From positions 29,461,136 through 29,525,135 of the forward strand of contig CM022673.1 in assembly GCA_012295275.1 (NCBI GenBank): a stretch of 64,000 bases of DNA, written 5' to 3'. The notes beneath the pieces were generated by a model. It did not search any database and had not been told where the DNA came from. It worked only from the letters and a program-made list of their open reading frames with translations. This stretch comes from Chrysomallon squamiferum. Its lineage: Eukaryota > Mollusca > Gastropoda > Neomphalida > Peltospiridae. Below, one piece after another: positions 25,271 through 37,695 of this stretch (position 1 is the stretch's first letter; each line of letters begins with the position of its first letter). Position numbers and translations under genes: made by a program.

Positions 25271-26554
25271 CTGTGTTTAGTTAATGAGAACAAATGGAAT
25301 TTATCCTGATACATAACTAGCCTTTTATAATGCACTATTTAGCATTCTGTGTATGTATATAAAAATAAATGGACTTTATGACCTGCGTTCTTTGTATGTT
25401 TGATAACTCATTTCACAGGGTGATCATTCACCATTACATGCTAAATTTATGTAATTTGTCCTCCAGAGAATGTGTGTAATAATACTGTGAATGAAACACA
25501 CAAATTTTATGTTTTATTTTCATTAAATACATGAGTTATGTATTTTAACAGTTTTGTTTATAAACTACTAGTTTGGTTCTACAGAAGTATTTGAAATTTA
25601 AATTTATTTAGTGTTTTATTTTGTTGGACATTTAGTTAACAAGACAAAAAACATAAAAGATAATTGTGATAATCTCTTCTTCATGAAATTATGAAATGTT
25701 TAATAATAATAATAATGATTATAATGATGATGATAATTATTATCTTATTATTGTTGTTGACATACATATACTCTGGTTCTAATAACAAATTCCTAGTTAT
25801 TTTTTATTTTTTATTTTTTTTTTTAACTTCTATAAATCAGTTTCAACAAATGAGTTAATAACAATAAAATAATATTTTTGCTATTTTGAAATCTACATCG
25901 GTATGCTATTTCAAATAATAATCATCTTAATATTTATATCTTTTGCTTATTTCATAATATTCTCTTTATATTAATTAGTTACTGTAATATATAAAACAAT
26001 GTGTCTTCATTTTGTTTTCTAACAGTTACATACATCTGTCTTTTAACACAATCAACTGATTTTGTTCACCATCATACATTAAATCTCTAATTAGTTAATA
26101 ATAATACATTTATCAATATATCTGTATTTGTTTTTAACTGGGTTGCTGCTGAGAGTAACTGTTATAGCGTCCGTGAATACTGTGAACCAGTTAACATACA
26201 TTTATCTTAATAATAGCCAGTTTACTGTCATTATGATACATCTAGTAGCTTGTTACATAAAGATTATATTTTATATTTTTATACTAATCAGCTAATGACA
26301 AAATAACTATATATCTGCATTTTGTCTTAAAACATACAACATCCATTACTAATTCAATTCTTTGTCACATATAGCACTTTAAGAGCCATAAAAAAAAATC
26401 TGTTGAGTCTGATGTTATTCTTGACCAAATATTTTTGAACTGAAAGCTTTGGGTTAATAACCAAGCAGCCAGTGTTTGGTGCTGGTAATGGAACAGATAA
26501 AGAGCCTGCTTTAGATAATTTAGTACCACAAACAGAACAGCAACTTTCACCGAG

Positions 26555-27020
26555 ATAATGAATAATTAAATTTCTAGTTATATTGCTTCACCTACCCTGT
26601 AACACCTTGTAAATTGTAATAATTATAATACATTGTAAATTGTAAGATACTGGTGTAACAAACACTATATTAGAACATTATAGATAATAAAATATCTATT
26701 ACTTCACCTATAATACCATTCATAGATAATTAAATATCTTGTTATTGCTTCACCTGTTCTGTAACACATTGTAAATTGTAAGTATTGTCTTACTGTTGTA
26801 ACAAACACTGTATAACAAAATAATTATTTAGTTATTACTTCACCTGTAACAGCATTCAAAGATAACTAAATATCTTATTAACGCTTTACACCTTGTAAAG
26901 TGTAATATATTTGTTTTATTGTAACTAACATTATGTAAGGAGGTCATAGATAATTAAATATCTTATTATTTCACCTTCTATTGTAACACCTTTTGAACTG
27001 TAAGATATTTTTTTTAATGA
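26555..27020. repeat. Degenerate tandem repeat with CACCTGTAACACCTTGTAAA core
   Basis: Four to five units of about 100-130 bp share TAATTAAATATCTTATTATT, then TTCACCT..TGTAACACCTTGTAAATTGTAA. Confidence 0.7.
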
Positions 27021-27534
27021 GCATTCTCTATAAGGATAGTGCAGATACAAAATACCTAATCAGATAATAAATAATAAAATATCTTACTGTAATTTCTTAC
27101 AGAGAGTATGATACTTCTTTATCAGTATAACTAGTATTCTGTAAATATCTGAAGTTGTATGTTACACTAGAAGGAGAAGTCCTTTCTTTATTTTCTATTT
27201 TCTGAGTGTTTTAGTATATCTGGTATAGGTACAGTGTAAACTTCTGGGTCTTGTGTTGCTCTTATTTGATTTTTCTCTCTTCTATGTTATATCTCTTATA
27301 GTATTAAAACTATTCAAACAGTGTAAAGAAAACAGTGTGTATTTAATAAAGTTTTACATTTATTTTTGTTAAAAATGTGCATATCAAACTAAATTATTTT
27401 CTGTTCTTGTCACTTCTTGAATAGTAGTGGCCTTTTCATATTGTTTGCATTTTTCTGTTTTTCTAGTTCAGAGCAGTAATTTAATTTTACAACTCCATGA
27501 GCAGAGGTCATATAATGTCCATGTTCATGTGTTA

Positions 27535-27635
<101 letters not shown>

Positions 27636-29054
27636 GAGTATAATGTTTCATATGTTTGAAAATCAGTTTTTTTCTTCTGACTCTCATCATTATTTTTATA
27701 ACGTTCTTATAATGTGCATGTTCACATGTAATTAGTTGTGTTTCAGTTTTGTAGTTTTTACCTCGCTCTCACACAGTTTTTGTGTGTTTCAAAAATAACT
27801 TTGACAACACCTAAAAGAAGGGTATAATTGAACTAATTTCACACACAGCTGCATCAAAGCACTTGGGAAACGTAACTGAGAAAAGAGACTTTTTGTGAGA
27901 AATGAACATTAAAAATGTTTTATTTACTCAGCATCACATTACAAAATAATTTTTTATAAGTTGAAAAGTGTATATATGAACTGTATTTTCTGTATATGTG
28001 TATGTATTATATATACACATGTATGTTAAGATGTCAAATTATTTTATAGAAAATGCTGATTGTTTACAAGCAACATCCTTTTAACCAAATACAAATGCAT
28101 TTATTTATTTATTTATTTACTTCATGACCTTGCATATACAATTTCCTATTCCAGGTAGTGTCTCAAGACTGATTTAACAAAGACTATTGTTTTATGGGTT
28201 TTTTTGAATTTCAATATTTATTTTTTTATGGGGATGTGCTTTTGAAGGAATATTTGTTGTTGTTGTTGTTACCCCTCTATGGGAAGGTACAAATTCTTTA
28301 AGAAAAATGCTTGTACTGTAATATGAAAAAGCTGTATGACTTAATATGAAATATATCAGTGTTTTTCTGTACAGTATAATATTTTATTCACATTATAAAA
28401 AAATAAAAATAAAAAATAAAAAGAATTAAGTCATAGTTGTGAACAAAACCTGCACTTTAATATTAATATGCACAGAAAACGTTTTAAGTGCCAGACATGG
28501 GATCTGAATTTCAAATAAGTTTGTACATATATAAATACAGAAATGAGAGAAATTCATAAATTATACATGCAGCTAATTCCCTATAGCTGGCTACTGTCAT
28601 TTTGAATTATCCAAATTGACTAATTTGTTATTAAGTCTGTGTGCTGTTTCGTTGTTATGAATAACTTGTTGGTTACATCATTATGGTTCACACTCCTGGC
28701 AATTGTAGTAAATTGTTGTTCAGACAAGCTTTCCACAGTTGAATTTTAACCGTGACCTGTTATACAGTTTAAACAGTATTTATTTAGTGGTATATTTTTG
28801 GTGAGAGGTTGGGTTTGTTTTGGTTTGGTTTGTGTTTTTTTTTTTCTTTTTTTATGATTGATAGTATATTTATTTATTTCATATAAAATAATTTTGTATT
28901 CCATACATCAGTCCATTTGTCTTTTCATCCACTCATTTATTTTTTATGAATGTTCACCAAACATTATTTATTTATTTATCCATTCATTCATTTATTCATT
29001 ATTTCATCTTACAGACTCATTCACTCTGTCACCAGTTTACCCATCCATTCAGCC

Positions 29055-29081
29055 ACTCAGTTAGTTAGCTAGCTAGCTAGC

Positions 29082-29115
<34 letters not shown>

Positions 29116-29260
29116 ATAGTCAGTCACTCAGTCTTTTGGTTGGTTGGTTACTCAGTCAGTCAATCAATCATTCAGTCATTTAGTCATTCAGTGACTCAAT
29201 CAGTGACTCTATCAGTGACTCAATGAATGACTCAATCAGTCATTCAGTTAGTAAGCAAGA
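29055..29260. repeat. (TTAG)n and CAGT/CAAT tetranucleotide repeats
   Basis: GTTAGTTAGCTAGCTAGCTA runs on into (TTAG)n to about 29115. A degenerate CAGTCAGTCAATCAATCATT-type array continues to about 29260. This is not a TTAGGG telomeric array. Confidence 0.9.
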
Positions 29261-29498
29261 CTTTTTAACCATCTAACAATAAATGCATCTTCATCAATTT
29301 TCTAATTACATAAAAATGAAATAAAATCTTCAGTGACTACTTTAATAAACAAAACAAAATAATAATATTAAGAAATAAAAAAGTGAAAGGCAATTTCAAA
29401 TAGAAATTTCTGACATTAAGACATAACAAGAAAAAAAACAAAAAAACATCCAAATTTCCAAATGCTTTACACTGAGACATCTCAATTTGTTAAGATAT

Positions 29499-29785
29499 TA
29501 CTTGAAAAAGTGGTGTTTCCATCCAGCACTGTTTGAAAAATGAAATCCACTGACCTTGAGTTGATCAGCATGTCTTGGACTGATGGAGGAATGTTTGATT
29601 TCTGCATTGAGATCACTGATCCTGTCAAAGCGGTGTCAACTGACGGCATAGACCATAATTTCTTATCAATACATTGAGGAGAAATTAGATCTGTCAGATG
29701 CTTGCTGATACTGGATAACCATTTGTCACTGCTGATGGAATGATGTTTGTAGTGCTGATTGAGACGTCGTTTCTGACTGGGTACT
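29499..29785 (-). CDS. Weak candidate coding fragment, minus strand
   Basis: A minus-strand frame of roughly 95 codons ends at a stop near 29492. It contains QKRRLNQHYKHHS, reminiscent of the second half of a C2H2 zinc finger (L..H...H), then SSDKWLSSISKHLTDLIS. A shorter plus-strand frame (about 45 codons from an ATG near 29540) is also open. Composition is less AT-rich than the flanks and non-repetitive. The paired cysteines of a zinc finger are absent, and splice sites are weak. It could be a decayed gene piece, a regulatory island or chance. Confidence 0.15.
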
Positions 29786-29899
29786 TGTCAGAGTTATAGA
29801 AATTGGTGATCGTTATGTAAAGAATAGCAAGAATCATTAACTAATAAAGATTGGTGAATAAATAACTCACACAGACTGTGTGCAGAATTTTTACAGTTA

Positions 29900-30215
29900 T
29901 TCTTCCATATACAGAATTTAACATGGTGTTTTTTTATATATATATATAGAATTTAACTGGGTTTTTTCTTTATACAGAATTTAACTAGTTTTTTTCTTTA
30001 TACAGAATTTAACTGGGTTTTTCTGTATTTTAAAAGTAACAATTTAAAAAATTCAGAATTTAACTGGCTTTTTTCAGTATACAGAAGATAAATGGTTTTA
30101 TTTTTTTTTTCAATATACAGAATTTAACAGGTTTTTTTTTTTTTCAATATACAGAATTTAACAAGTTTTTTTTTTTTTTTTTTTTCAATATACATAATTT
30201 AACAGGTTTTTTTCT
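29900..30215. repeat. 30-bp tandem repeat, about nine copies
   Basis: The unit ATACAGAATTTAACAGGTTT followed by a T run of variable length recurs from about 29918 to 30210. Copies vary mostly in the length of the T run. Confidence 0.85.
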
Positions 30216-30754
30216 CCAGTAGAATCCATATATTTATTCTGTAGGATTTTTTTCATTCTTTGTTCTGTGTATGGAATTTGTAGATTTTTTATTTGTTTTT
30301 ATTAAATACATTATATCAGGTTATTAGAATCTTTTTTTATTATTATTAACTGTTCTTATTTGGTATTTTTATGCATTATTCATATGTGTTTGTGTGTGTG
30401 TAAGTGTGCTGTATAGTGTGATTTTTATATTAATAAGAGAGTTTTAAATTAAAAAGGAAGAAAATAAAAGTAGTAATTATTTATTCTGAAATGTAATTTG
30501 TACACTGCCAAAGTATTTTTCCAATAGATAAGCTATATAAATGAGTCTAACAATAGAAAATATCTTTGAGAAACATGTTACGGAGAAGAGAGTAATATTT
30601 CTGTATCTAGTACACTAACTAAATGCAAATAAGAAACAATTATATAAATCTTATTGTAACATGTTTGACTGTTTCCAGACAAACACAGGCTCTAAATTTC
30701 TGTCCTGTTTACATTTGCTACAGCATGTTGTATAATCGACAACAAAAAATCCAC

Positions 30755-31275
30755 TTACATAAAAGCTTTTCTGTTTTATTGCCTTCTTACTCGGAAGTTT
30801 ATCTCTCTGTACATGAATATTTAATGTAGACAATTTCTCTTTTTTCAATATAATGTTTAATCAAGTAAAAAAAGAAACCAGTTTGATAGTTTTTATAAAT
30901 GAATGATCAATTTTCAGAGTATGTACACCTTTTTAATCATCAATATTTAATGAATATTTCTCTTCTTTTTTTTTATTGTTATTATTTTTAGCAGCATATG
31001 CAATCAAGTAAAAAGAAAGAAAAATAAATAAAAAATAAAATTTAATTATATTTCCACTTACAGAGTAGATACATCTTTTTAATCATGAATAGTTAATGTA
31101 GATGCTTTCTCTTTTCTTTTTTTTTTTTTTTTTTTTTATTATTATTATTTTTAGCACCATATGCAATCAAGTAAAAAATGTTTTTAAAAAGTAAAATATT
31201 TTTAGTTATAGTTCCACTTAAGAGTAAATACATGTTTTTAAACATAAATATTTAATGTAGACACTTTCTCTTTTT
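30755..31275. repeat. Tandem repeat of about 160 bp, three to four copies
   Basis: The blocks AATATTTAATGTAGACACTT, TCTCTTTTTT, CATATGCAATCAAGTAAAAA and TTCCACTTA recur in order. The copies end near 30850, 30970, 31115 and 31272. Confidence 0.75.
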
Positions 31276-31589
31276 TCATTCATTTGATGTTATTTATTTA
31301 TTTATTTATTTTATTTACTTATATTTATTTTTATTTTCATTTATTTTAAAAAATATTTTAGCAAATTATTTTGTAATTTTTTAATTTATTTATTTATTTA
31401 CTTATTATAATATCTTTACAGAAATTATTGCCCTATTTGCAAAAATACATTTATCTAAATATCTTTTTAATATAGGTAGAATATTCTTAAAATTGTATTT
31501 AAGCAAATAAAACTGAATTCAATTATTTATTTTTTTAATTATTGCTTCACTTACAATGGAATGCATTAATTTATATGTCAACAATTTAA

Positions 31590-32260
31590 CATTGTATTTT
31601 ATCATGAACAATATTTAGTTTTTATAACAATCTGAATCATTTTTAACTCCATAACAAAATTTTAAAATGCTTTGCACCATGAATAATACTGAAAAATTAA
31701 TAATATTTAATTTATATGGCAACAATTTCAAATAGACCAGAATCATGAATAATGTTTAATTTATTAATAACAATTTAACATTGCTTTACATCATGAATAG
31801 GTTTCAGTTTAACATTCAATCCTAAATAGCAACAATTCAAGCTTGTTTTACATTATTAATAACCATGGACAACAAGAATTTAACACTGTTTTACTTCATG
31901 AATAATGTTTAATTTATATAGCAGCATTTTAAAATTGCTTTACATTATGAATAATGTTTAACCATGTATAACAACAATTTAACACTGTTTTACATTATGA
32001 ATAATACTGCATCATGAATAATGTTTAATTTATATAGCAGCAATTTAAAATTGCTTTACATTATGAATAATGTTTAACCATGTATAAAAAAAAAAAATTC
32101 TGTTTTATTTCATGAATAATATTCAATTTAGCATGGCATCATGAACAGTTTTTAAATATTTACAAAAAAGAAAAAATTACATTATGAATAATGTTTAACT
32201 CTGCATAACACCAATTTAACTCTGTTTTACATCATAAATAATGTTTAATTTTGTGTATTG
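31590..32260. repeat. Degenerate 45-60 bp tandem repeat
   Basis: CATTATGAATAATGTTTAAC, then CATGTATAACAACAATTTAA and CACTGTTTTA, recur in about twelve diverged copies. Some copies are grouped as higher-order pairs. Confidence 0.8.
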
Positions 32261-32269
32261 ATCTGAGTA

Positions 32270-32490
32270 ATCATTCACTTGGAAGATAGCCTATCAGGCA
32301 ATTAATGTTCTAGACACAATTCTTTGACAAATAAACCTCTTTGCTTGCACTCTCAGTTCCACGGGACATCTCTTTATTGACGTTTTCTTGGTGTTGCACA
32401 TTATGGCTGATTGCAAATAATCCATTTGGAAGGTCCAAATGTTTGTAAATTGCCACATGTCAGTCAATAATTCCATCATACTTAGTTTTT
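32270..32490. promoter_or_regulatory. Complex-sequence island, possible conserved non-coding element
   Basis: A unique, balanced segment lies about 1.1 kb upstream of the GALNT 5' untranslated exon. It includes CAGGCAATTAATGTTC and CCACATGTCAGTCAATAA. Its location and complexity suggest regulatory DNA, but the call is inference. Confidence 0.28.
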
Positions 32491-32499
32491 CAATTCGGA

Positions 32500-33010
32500 C
32501 TTTTATATACAGGTCTTAGTGTTATGAGTTATCCATCTCATTCCCCATCCCTGATTGAAACAGTATTACAATACTGTTACAGAGATATCTGGTTTGTTAA
32601 TGGTTTGAAAGATTTCCTGGCTTGTCAATAGTTTTAAATATTCCCATTTAGATTGGTTTGTGCAGAATTCTGGAGAAAATCTCAGCTTTATATGTAATCT
32701 GGTTCGTTAATGCTTTGAAAAATTTCCTTTTAGACTGGTTTGTATAGAATAATGGATAGAATCTTAGGGTTTCTCTGTCTCACTGTATACTCATGACTGA
32801 AACAGTAGTACTTTTGTAATAGAGATATCTGACTTGTTAATGGTTTGAAAAAATTTTCCTTTTAGATTTAGTTATACAAAAGTATGGAATGAATCTCATG
32901 TTTTATATGTAATAATGGCTAGTTAATGTTTTCTTTTAGTTTGGTTTGTGTGAAATTATGGACAAAAGCTTTGTTCTGTCTAATTCATTCTTTTCTGATG
33001 ACTGAAACTG
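32500..33010. repeat. Degenerate tandem repeat of about 110-120 bp
   Basis: GAGATATCTGGTTTGTTAAT followed by GGTTTGAAAAATTTCCTTTT and AGATTGGTTTGT recurs about four times. Confidence 0.65.
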
Positions 33011-33572
33011 TATTACCAAATTGGAATAAAAATATCTAGCATGGCATTGTTTTGAAAATATTTTATTTTTGAACTGGTTGTAAAAAATGATCATTTTATC
33101 AATTTAAATTATTAGAATTTTTAAACAGCCTGTATAATCTTATCTCTATAAAACAAAGATTGTTTCATAAAATGTTTGTAGCAAGTTATATTTCAGTGAC
33201 TTTCATTTTTATATTGTTGTTATTTCATGTTTTTTTTTTTTTAAATAAATAATTTTCTCTCTTTCGCTGACTCTGTGTCTTTTCCCCTTCTCTTGTTGTT
33301 TCTGTCTGTCTATCTTACTTTTGTCTCTCATTGTCTCTGTTTCTTTCTCTCCAACTCTCATTCTTTCTTTTTTTCTCCCTCTCTCTTTTTTATTTTATCT
33401 TTCATTTGTTTGTTTTTTCTTTATAAAATAACTTTTTATTCCCTGTTATTTCACAGTTTATTTTTCATAGAATTGATGCTGAGACTTGCATTCAGTGTAA
33501 CAACCTGTTCTTAATGACGCTGTGACAGCAGTGTTCTTGTTGGGTCATCGATGTTTTATTTTATGTTTTCAG

Positions 33573-33978
33573 GATGACTGAATGGGACGAGGACAAGAAT
33601 GGAAATTGCTCATTCACATTTGGTCATGGAGGAAGATTCCAGTAAAAATCTCCTAAATCGTTGGGTTATTACTTCACAGCAATCTGATTCCTTTGTTTGT
33701 CTTCTCTTCAAGTTCAGACTCATTTTCTCACAAACTTCCATCTTTGTATTACTTGCTTGAATTAAATGGTATCAGAGGATACAAGGACAAATTGAACAAA
33801 GGATTATTTCACATTTTAATGAAGAAAAAAGAAGAATTGTTTTAAAAATATTTTTTTGTGTTAAAAGGAATTACGAAATCTTTCTGTGTTATTCTCTGTG
33901 TAGAGACTGTGAGGCAGTGTTTGATGGAGTGCTCTTGAGTCTGATGTTTCTTCTTACAATGGTCACGAAGGCTGTCAA
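33573..33978 (+). other. GALNT: 5' untranslated part of the GALNT mRNA
   Basis: A T-rich tract ending TTTATGTTTTCAG at 33560-33572 is a plausible 3' splice site. This suggests that the first coding exon begins at 33573 and that at least one non-coding exon lies further upstream. The segment up to the ATG at 33979 contains several stops and one short upstream frame. Which upstream exon it joins cannot be told from sequence; the CpG-retaining pocket near 1.1-1.9 kb is one possibility. Confidence 0.5.
33574..33645 (+). CDS. Short upstream open reading frame in the 5' leader
   Basis: An ATG two bases after the predicted splice junction opens 23 codons (start MTEWDEDKNGNCSFTF) and a TAA. It ends 333 bases before the main GALNT start. 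Upstream frames of this kind often lower translation of the main frame. Its context (C or A at -3 depends on the upstream exon) and use are unknown. Confidence 0.3.
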   Translation: MTEWDEDKNGNCSFTFGHGGRFQ

Positions 33979-34864
33979 ATGAAAATCTCAGGTTGTTGTA
34001 TTGCTATTGGAAAGTGGATTCGATATGGGAGAAAAATCATATCTCTTGGAATTCTTATGTCACTGTGGGTAACAATGTTATTGCTGTTTGATGTGCTTTC
34101 GGATAACTCCCTCTGGACTAACCAAATTGGCTATAAAAATCAAATTTCAGACAAATGGAGTAAACTCAAACTTCATCATCTGAGCATTTTTCCCCGAAAT
34201 CAGTCTGAAACCTTTGTGGAAAAATTGACAGGTGAAGTGGATGGTGAAAAAAAATTATGGCATTGAGATCCAAGGACTTTATCGTGGTTCTGTGCGAAAA
34301 ATAGAATCAATTGGTTTTGAGCAGAGCAACCTTGGTAACCAAAATCTTCAGGCAACAACAAATGGCAAAACAATTCCCAGTGTTATAAAAGAAAAGAATT
34401 TGAAAAAATTTCGGGAAGAGAAAGAAGTATCTTTTTTCTTCTTCCAAAAGAACAGTGGAAAACCATGCAGAAATTATACACTCAAAGTGTAGCATGGTGC
34501 GGAATATAGATGAATTTTCAAGGTGTGTGAAGAAAATAGAGTTTCAGAGAAGAGAAAAAAGCTTAGATCAACAAGTTAACAGTCATAAACAGCATACCAC
34601 CTTGTCTCATCAAACAAATGGAAGCTCATCTTCTGCCTCCAATAAAAACAATTTCGTACCTTCTCCTTCTCCTGACATGGTGCTAAATTCCTCTGACAAT
34701 TGGGAGACTAATTCAGATGAAACAGTAAACTTTTATTCCAATTATATTGATAAAGAAACATTTCTCAAGCTGAAGCAGGATGGTTTTTGGGATTACTCAT
34801 ACAATGTGACTGCCAGTAATAAATTAGAGTTAACCAGAGACTTGCCGGATGTACGACCTCACAG
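33979..34864 (+). CDS. GALNT: GALNT first coding exon: tail, membrane anchor, stem (two frame breaks)
   Basis: This exon starts a polypeptide N-acetylgalactosaminyltransferase, the Golgi enzyme that adds the first GalNAc to Ser/Thr in mucin-type O-glycosylation. The ATG at 33979 opens a basic 19-residue cytosolic tail (R15, R18, K19). A hydrophobic segment at about residues 20-40 (IISLGILMSLWVTMLLLF) follows, as in a type II Golgi protein. A long Ser/Asn/Lys-rich stem runs to about residue 270. The exon end encodes YNVTASNKLELTRDLPDVRP, matching the family's segment just before the catalytic domain, with an NVT glycosylation site at about residue 275. The frame shifts twice by +1. The first shift is at the eight-A run 34247-34254. 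The second lies between 34404 and about 34495, perhaps at the T6 run 34432-34437 or the A6 run 34403-34408. Treating each as one extra base gives 294 codons plus two bases. The donor AG|GTGGGT at 34865 is phase 2. Confidence 0.85.
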
Positions 34865-35474
34865 GTGGGTAGCGGCCATTTTTTTAATGTTTTTTTTTTG
34901 TTTTTAATGTAAGACCAGCTTGCTGCAGGCACACTGAAGTGAATCATGAAGGGTCGTGAGATCAGTCTGCATGAATGAGCCAGATAGATAATATTCCATT
35001 CCAGCCAAAGGTCTGTCATATGCTCCGGTATACAATTTGATATCTGTAGGAAATTAGATATAAAACAGTTTAATCTGTAGGAGTGGTCCATGAAATCATA
35101 AAACCATTTTTTTCCTTTCCTGTGAAAGCTGATATCTTAAATAAAGACTTGATGTTTCATGGACAAATAATTTATTTAAAAAAAAAAAAAAATTATTTTA
35201 ATTGCTGACATGGAATACAGTAATTCAGTAATTCGGTAATTCAGCCTTCTGTCACTAAAGTTAATCCATATCATGGAATCAAGTAAACTTTTTCACTTAA
35301 TTTCCCAGCAGATGTTCTAGTGTATGACGTAGTCTTGAAAGTACAGTCTATCTGTTTAACATGCCAGGTGAGCTGCACTGAGAGAATGTTACACACCAAG
35401 GTGACCAAAGATAATAAAAACAAGTCATATGCATAACATTAAAATATAAACAAATACAAATGGAGCAGTTGTGC

Positions 35475-35665
35475 TAATACATTATAGACATATATACACT
35501 ACACATACACACACACATACATATATAACTACTTACATACCTACACACATAGATTCAACACATATATATATGTATACACACATACACATACGAATATATA
35601 TACATATGCATACATTTACATACACATACATATATTTATATATACATTCATACATTCACAATATG
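35475..35665. repeat. CA/TA-rich microsatellite tract
   Basis: Interrupted ACAC, ATAC and TATA runs. The T/H/I/Y-rich frames are artefacts. Confidence 0.9.
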
Positions 35666-36059
35666 GCACATTCCCTAAATTAAGTATAATTGATAATTGT
35701 ATACATTTTTAAAAATCAAGTCTTCCTCACTTGAACAAATTCACACCTAATAATATTATATGAAGCACAACAAATATTTAACTCATTCTGTGAAAATTGA
35801 AATTTTTAATGTAAAAGAACATAATCTTTCTTGTTTAGAATTCAGCAATACAAACTGAATCCAGTTATCACCAAGTCATAATATTTTAATTCATTGAAAC
35901 CCCAAAATTTTGGATAATTGTAATAAAAAAACAAAACATATTTATTTTGTTACTCATTCAACATTTGGCAATCTTTGCATAATATTTAATTCATTGAAAC
36001 CAAATTTTCTGATATAATAAAAAAGACATAATTATCTTTTAACTCGTATAAATTTTGGC

Positions 36060-36345
36060 AATCTTTTGATCTACAAAATAATTCATTCGACATCAAACCA
36101 CAACCACACAAGTATTTTATTTTATGAAGATTGAAATTTCGATTTCTAACACGCTAAAATAACAATCTTGTTATTTGTTCAGCATGGAAGAACAATCTTC
36201 TGATCTGCAAACTTAAATCAAATGAACATCAAACCACAACAGTACCTGTATTTTATTTTATGAAGATTGAAATTTCAAATATGCTAGAATAACTCTCTTG
36301 TTATTTCTTCTGAGTGAAAGAGCAATCTTCTGATCTGCAAGCAGA
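36060..36345. repeat. Tandem duplication of about 120 bp
   Basis: Two copies share CATCAAACCACAAC, TATTTTATTTTATGAAGATT, GAAATTTC and a GAACAATCTTCTGATCTGCA end. A more diverged AATTCATTGAAACC unit precedes them from about 35750. Confidence 0.75.
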
Positions 36346-36589
36346 ATGCAGTGATGTGTCATAACAGAAGTCATACATAACATGTAGTTTATCTCTCTCA
36401 CAGTGTCCAGTGGGAATGCAGTGCACTGGAAGGTGCTGATACATAAAACTTGTTTGGCAGAACAACATTCTGTCAGTCATTTGTCAGAATGTTTTCCTTA
36501 ACAGCTAAACAACCTTTGATGTAGTTTCTTTTTTTTTTTCCTTTTAAAAATAAATAAAAAATATATTGGTTTCTATTTGAAAAATGTGT

Positions 36590-36990
36590 TTTGACATTTC
36601 AGCTTTTAGTCATCAGTGTTACTTAAAGTAAAATGTGTCTGTTTTCACTTTCAACCACTAATCTGTTTGTAACATCATCAGTGGTTTCTGTGTGAAAACA
36701 GTGGGTCACTTACCAGTCAGTTTGGCAGTTTTTATCAGTTTAAGAAAATAATAAACTAAAGTGGCTGTTAGAACTGTATGGAGATCAGTTACAATCTAAA
36801 TGAAAACACTAAACTAGTTCACTTACCATTCAGTTTACTAGTTATTATCAGTTGTAACAAAATAACAAACTTAAGTGGCTGTTAGTTGCAGTCTAAATCA
36901 AAACACTGGGTAACTTACCAAAATTTGGTAACTTTATCAGTTACCATTTGAAGAAAATAACAAAATAATGTGGTATGAATATTAAGTTAT
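36590..36990. repeat. Degenerate tandem repeat of about 100-110 bp
   Basis: CACTTACCATTCAGTTTACT, TTATCAGTT, AAAATAACAAACTTAAGTGG and CTGTTAG recur in three to four copies. Confidence 0.7.
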
Positions 36991-37479
36991 AATCTACTTC
37001 AAAACAATGGTTTATGAAAAAATAAAAAAATAAATAACAATTTTCTTTTTAAACAGAAGATAAAATGAACCCATTAACTAAATGAAGTTTTACATGCATA
37101 CACAAACACAAATCCAATGAGACACACGTGCACACATATGCAGACAGACACACAAATACACATAACTAATAATATTTTTGCAGTAACTCAATCTTAATTA
37201 CTCTGTTTGCATTACAGAAACAACAGACATAGAAACATTTCTGTTTTTCCTTCCTTTTTTTCTTCTTCTTCTTCATATTTATTTTTCTTCTTCTTTTCTC
37301 GTCATTTTTTTGTTTCCCTAAATGATACTGTAAAGTGCATATCCCAACACATTTTTTTTGTTAAATACGCTACTGAAATAATATTTAAAGTATTTTTTAT
37401 CTTTATTTTGACAGATACCTTTAATTATAACCCCAGACACACAAAAACAACACCAACAGAAAGATATATACTAGTACAT

Positions 37480-37480
37480 T

Positions 37481-37515
<35 letters not shown>

Positions 37516-37552
37516 TATATATATATATAAATATAAATATATAATGTATATG

Positions 37553-37586
<34 letters not shown>

Positions 37587-37642
37587 TGCACACACATACA
37601 CACACAACCACACATATACACACATGCACACACACACACGTC

Positions 37643-37674
<32 letters not shown>

Positions 37675-37695
37675 TACACACATATATATTATCAT
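37480..37695. repeat. Compound (TA)n/(CA)n microsatellite
   Basis: TA runs flank CA runs (37571-37639) in a roughly symmetrical arrangement. The long periodic open frames on both strands are artefacts. Confidence 0.95.

Noticed and set aside
29055-29115. TTAG array considered as a telomere-like repeat
   Set aside because: The unit is the tetranucleotide TTAG/CTAG, not TTAGG or TTAGGG, and passes into other tetranucleotides.
34765-35091. 108-codon minus-strand frame opposite the end of the first coding exon
   Set aside because: It overlaps the conserved plus-strand GALNT coding end and has no domain or splice signals of its own.
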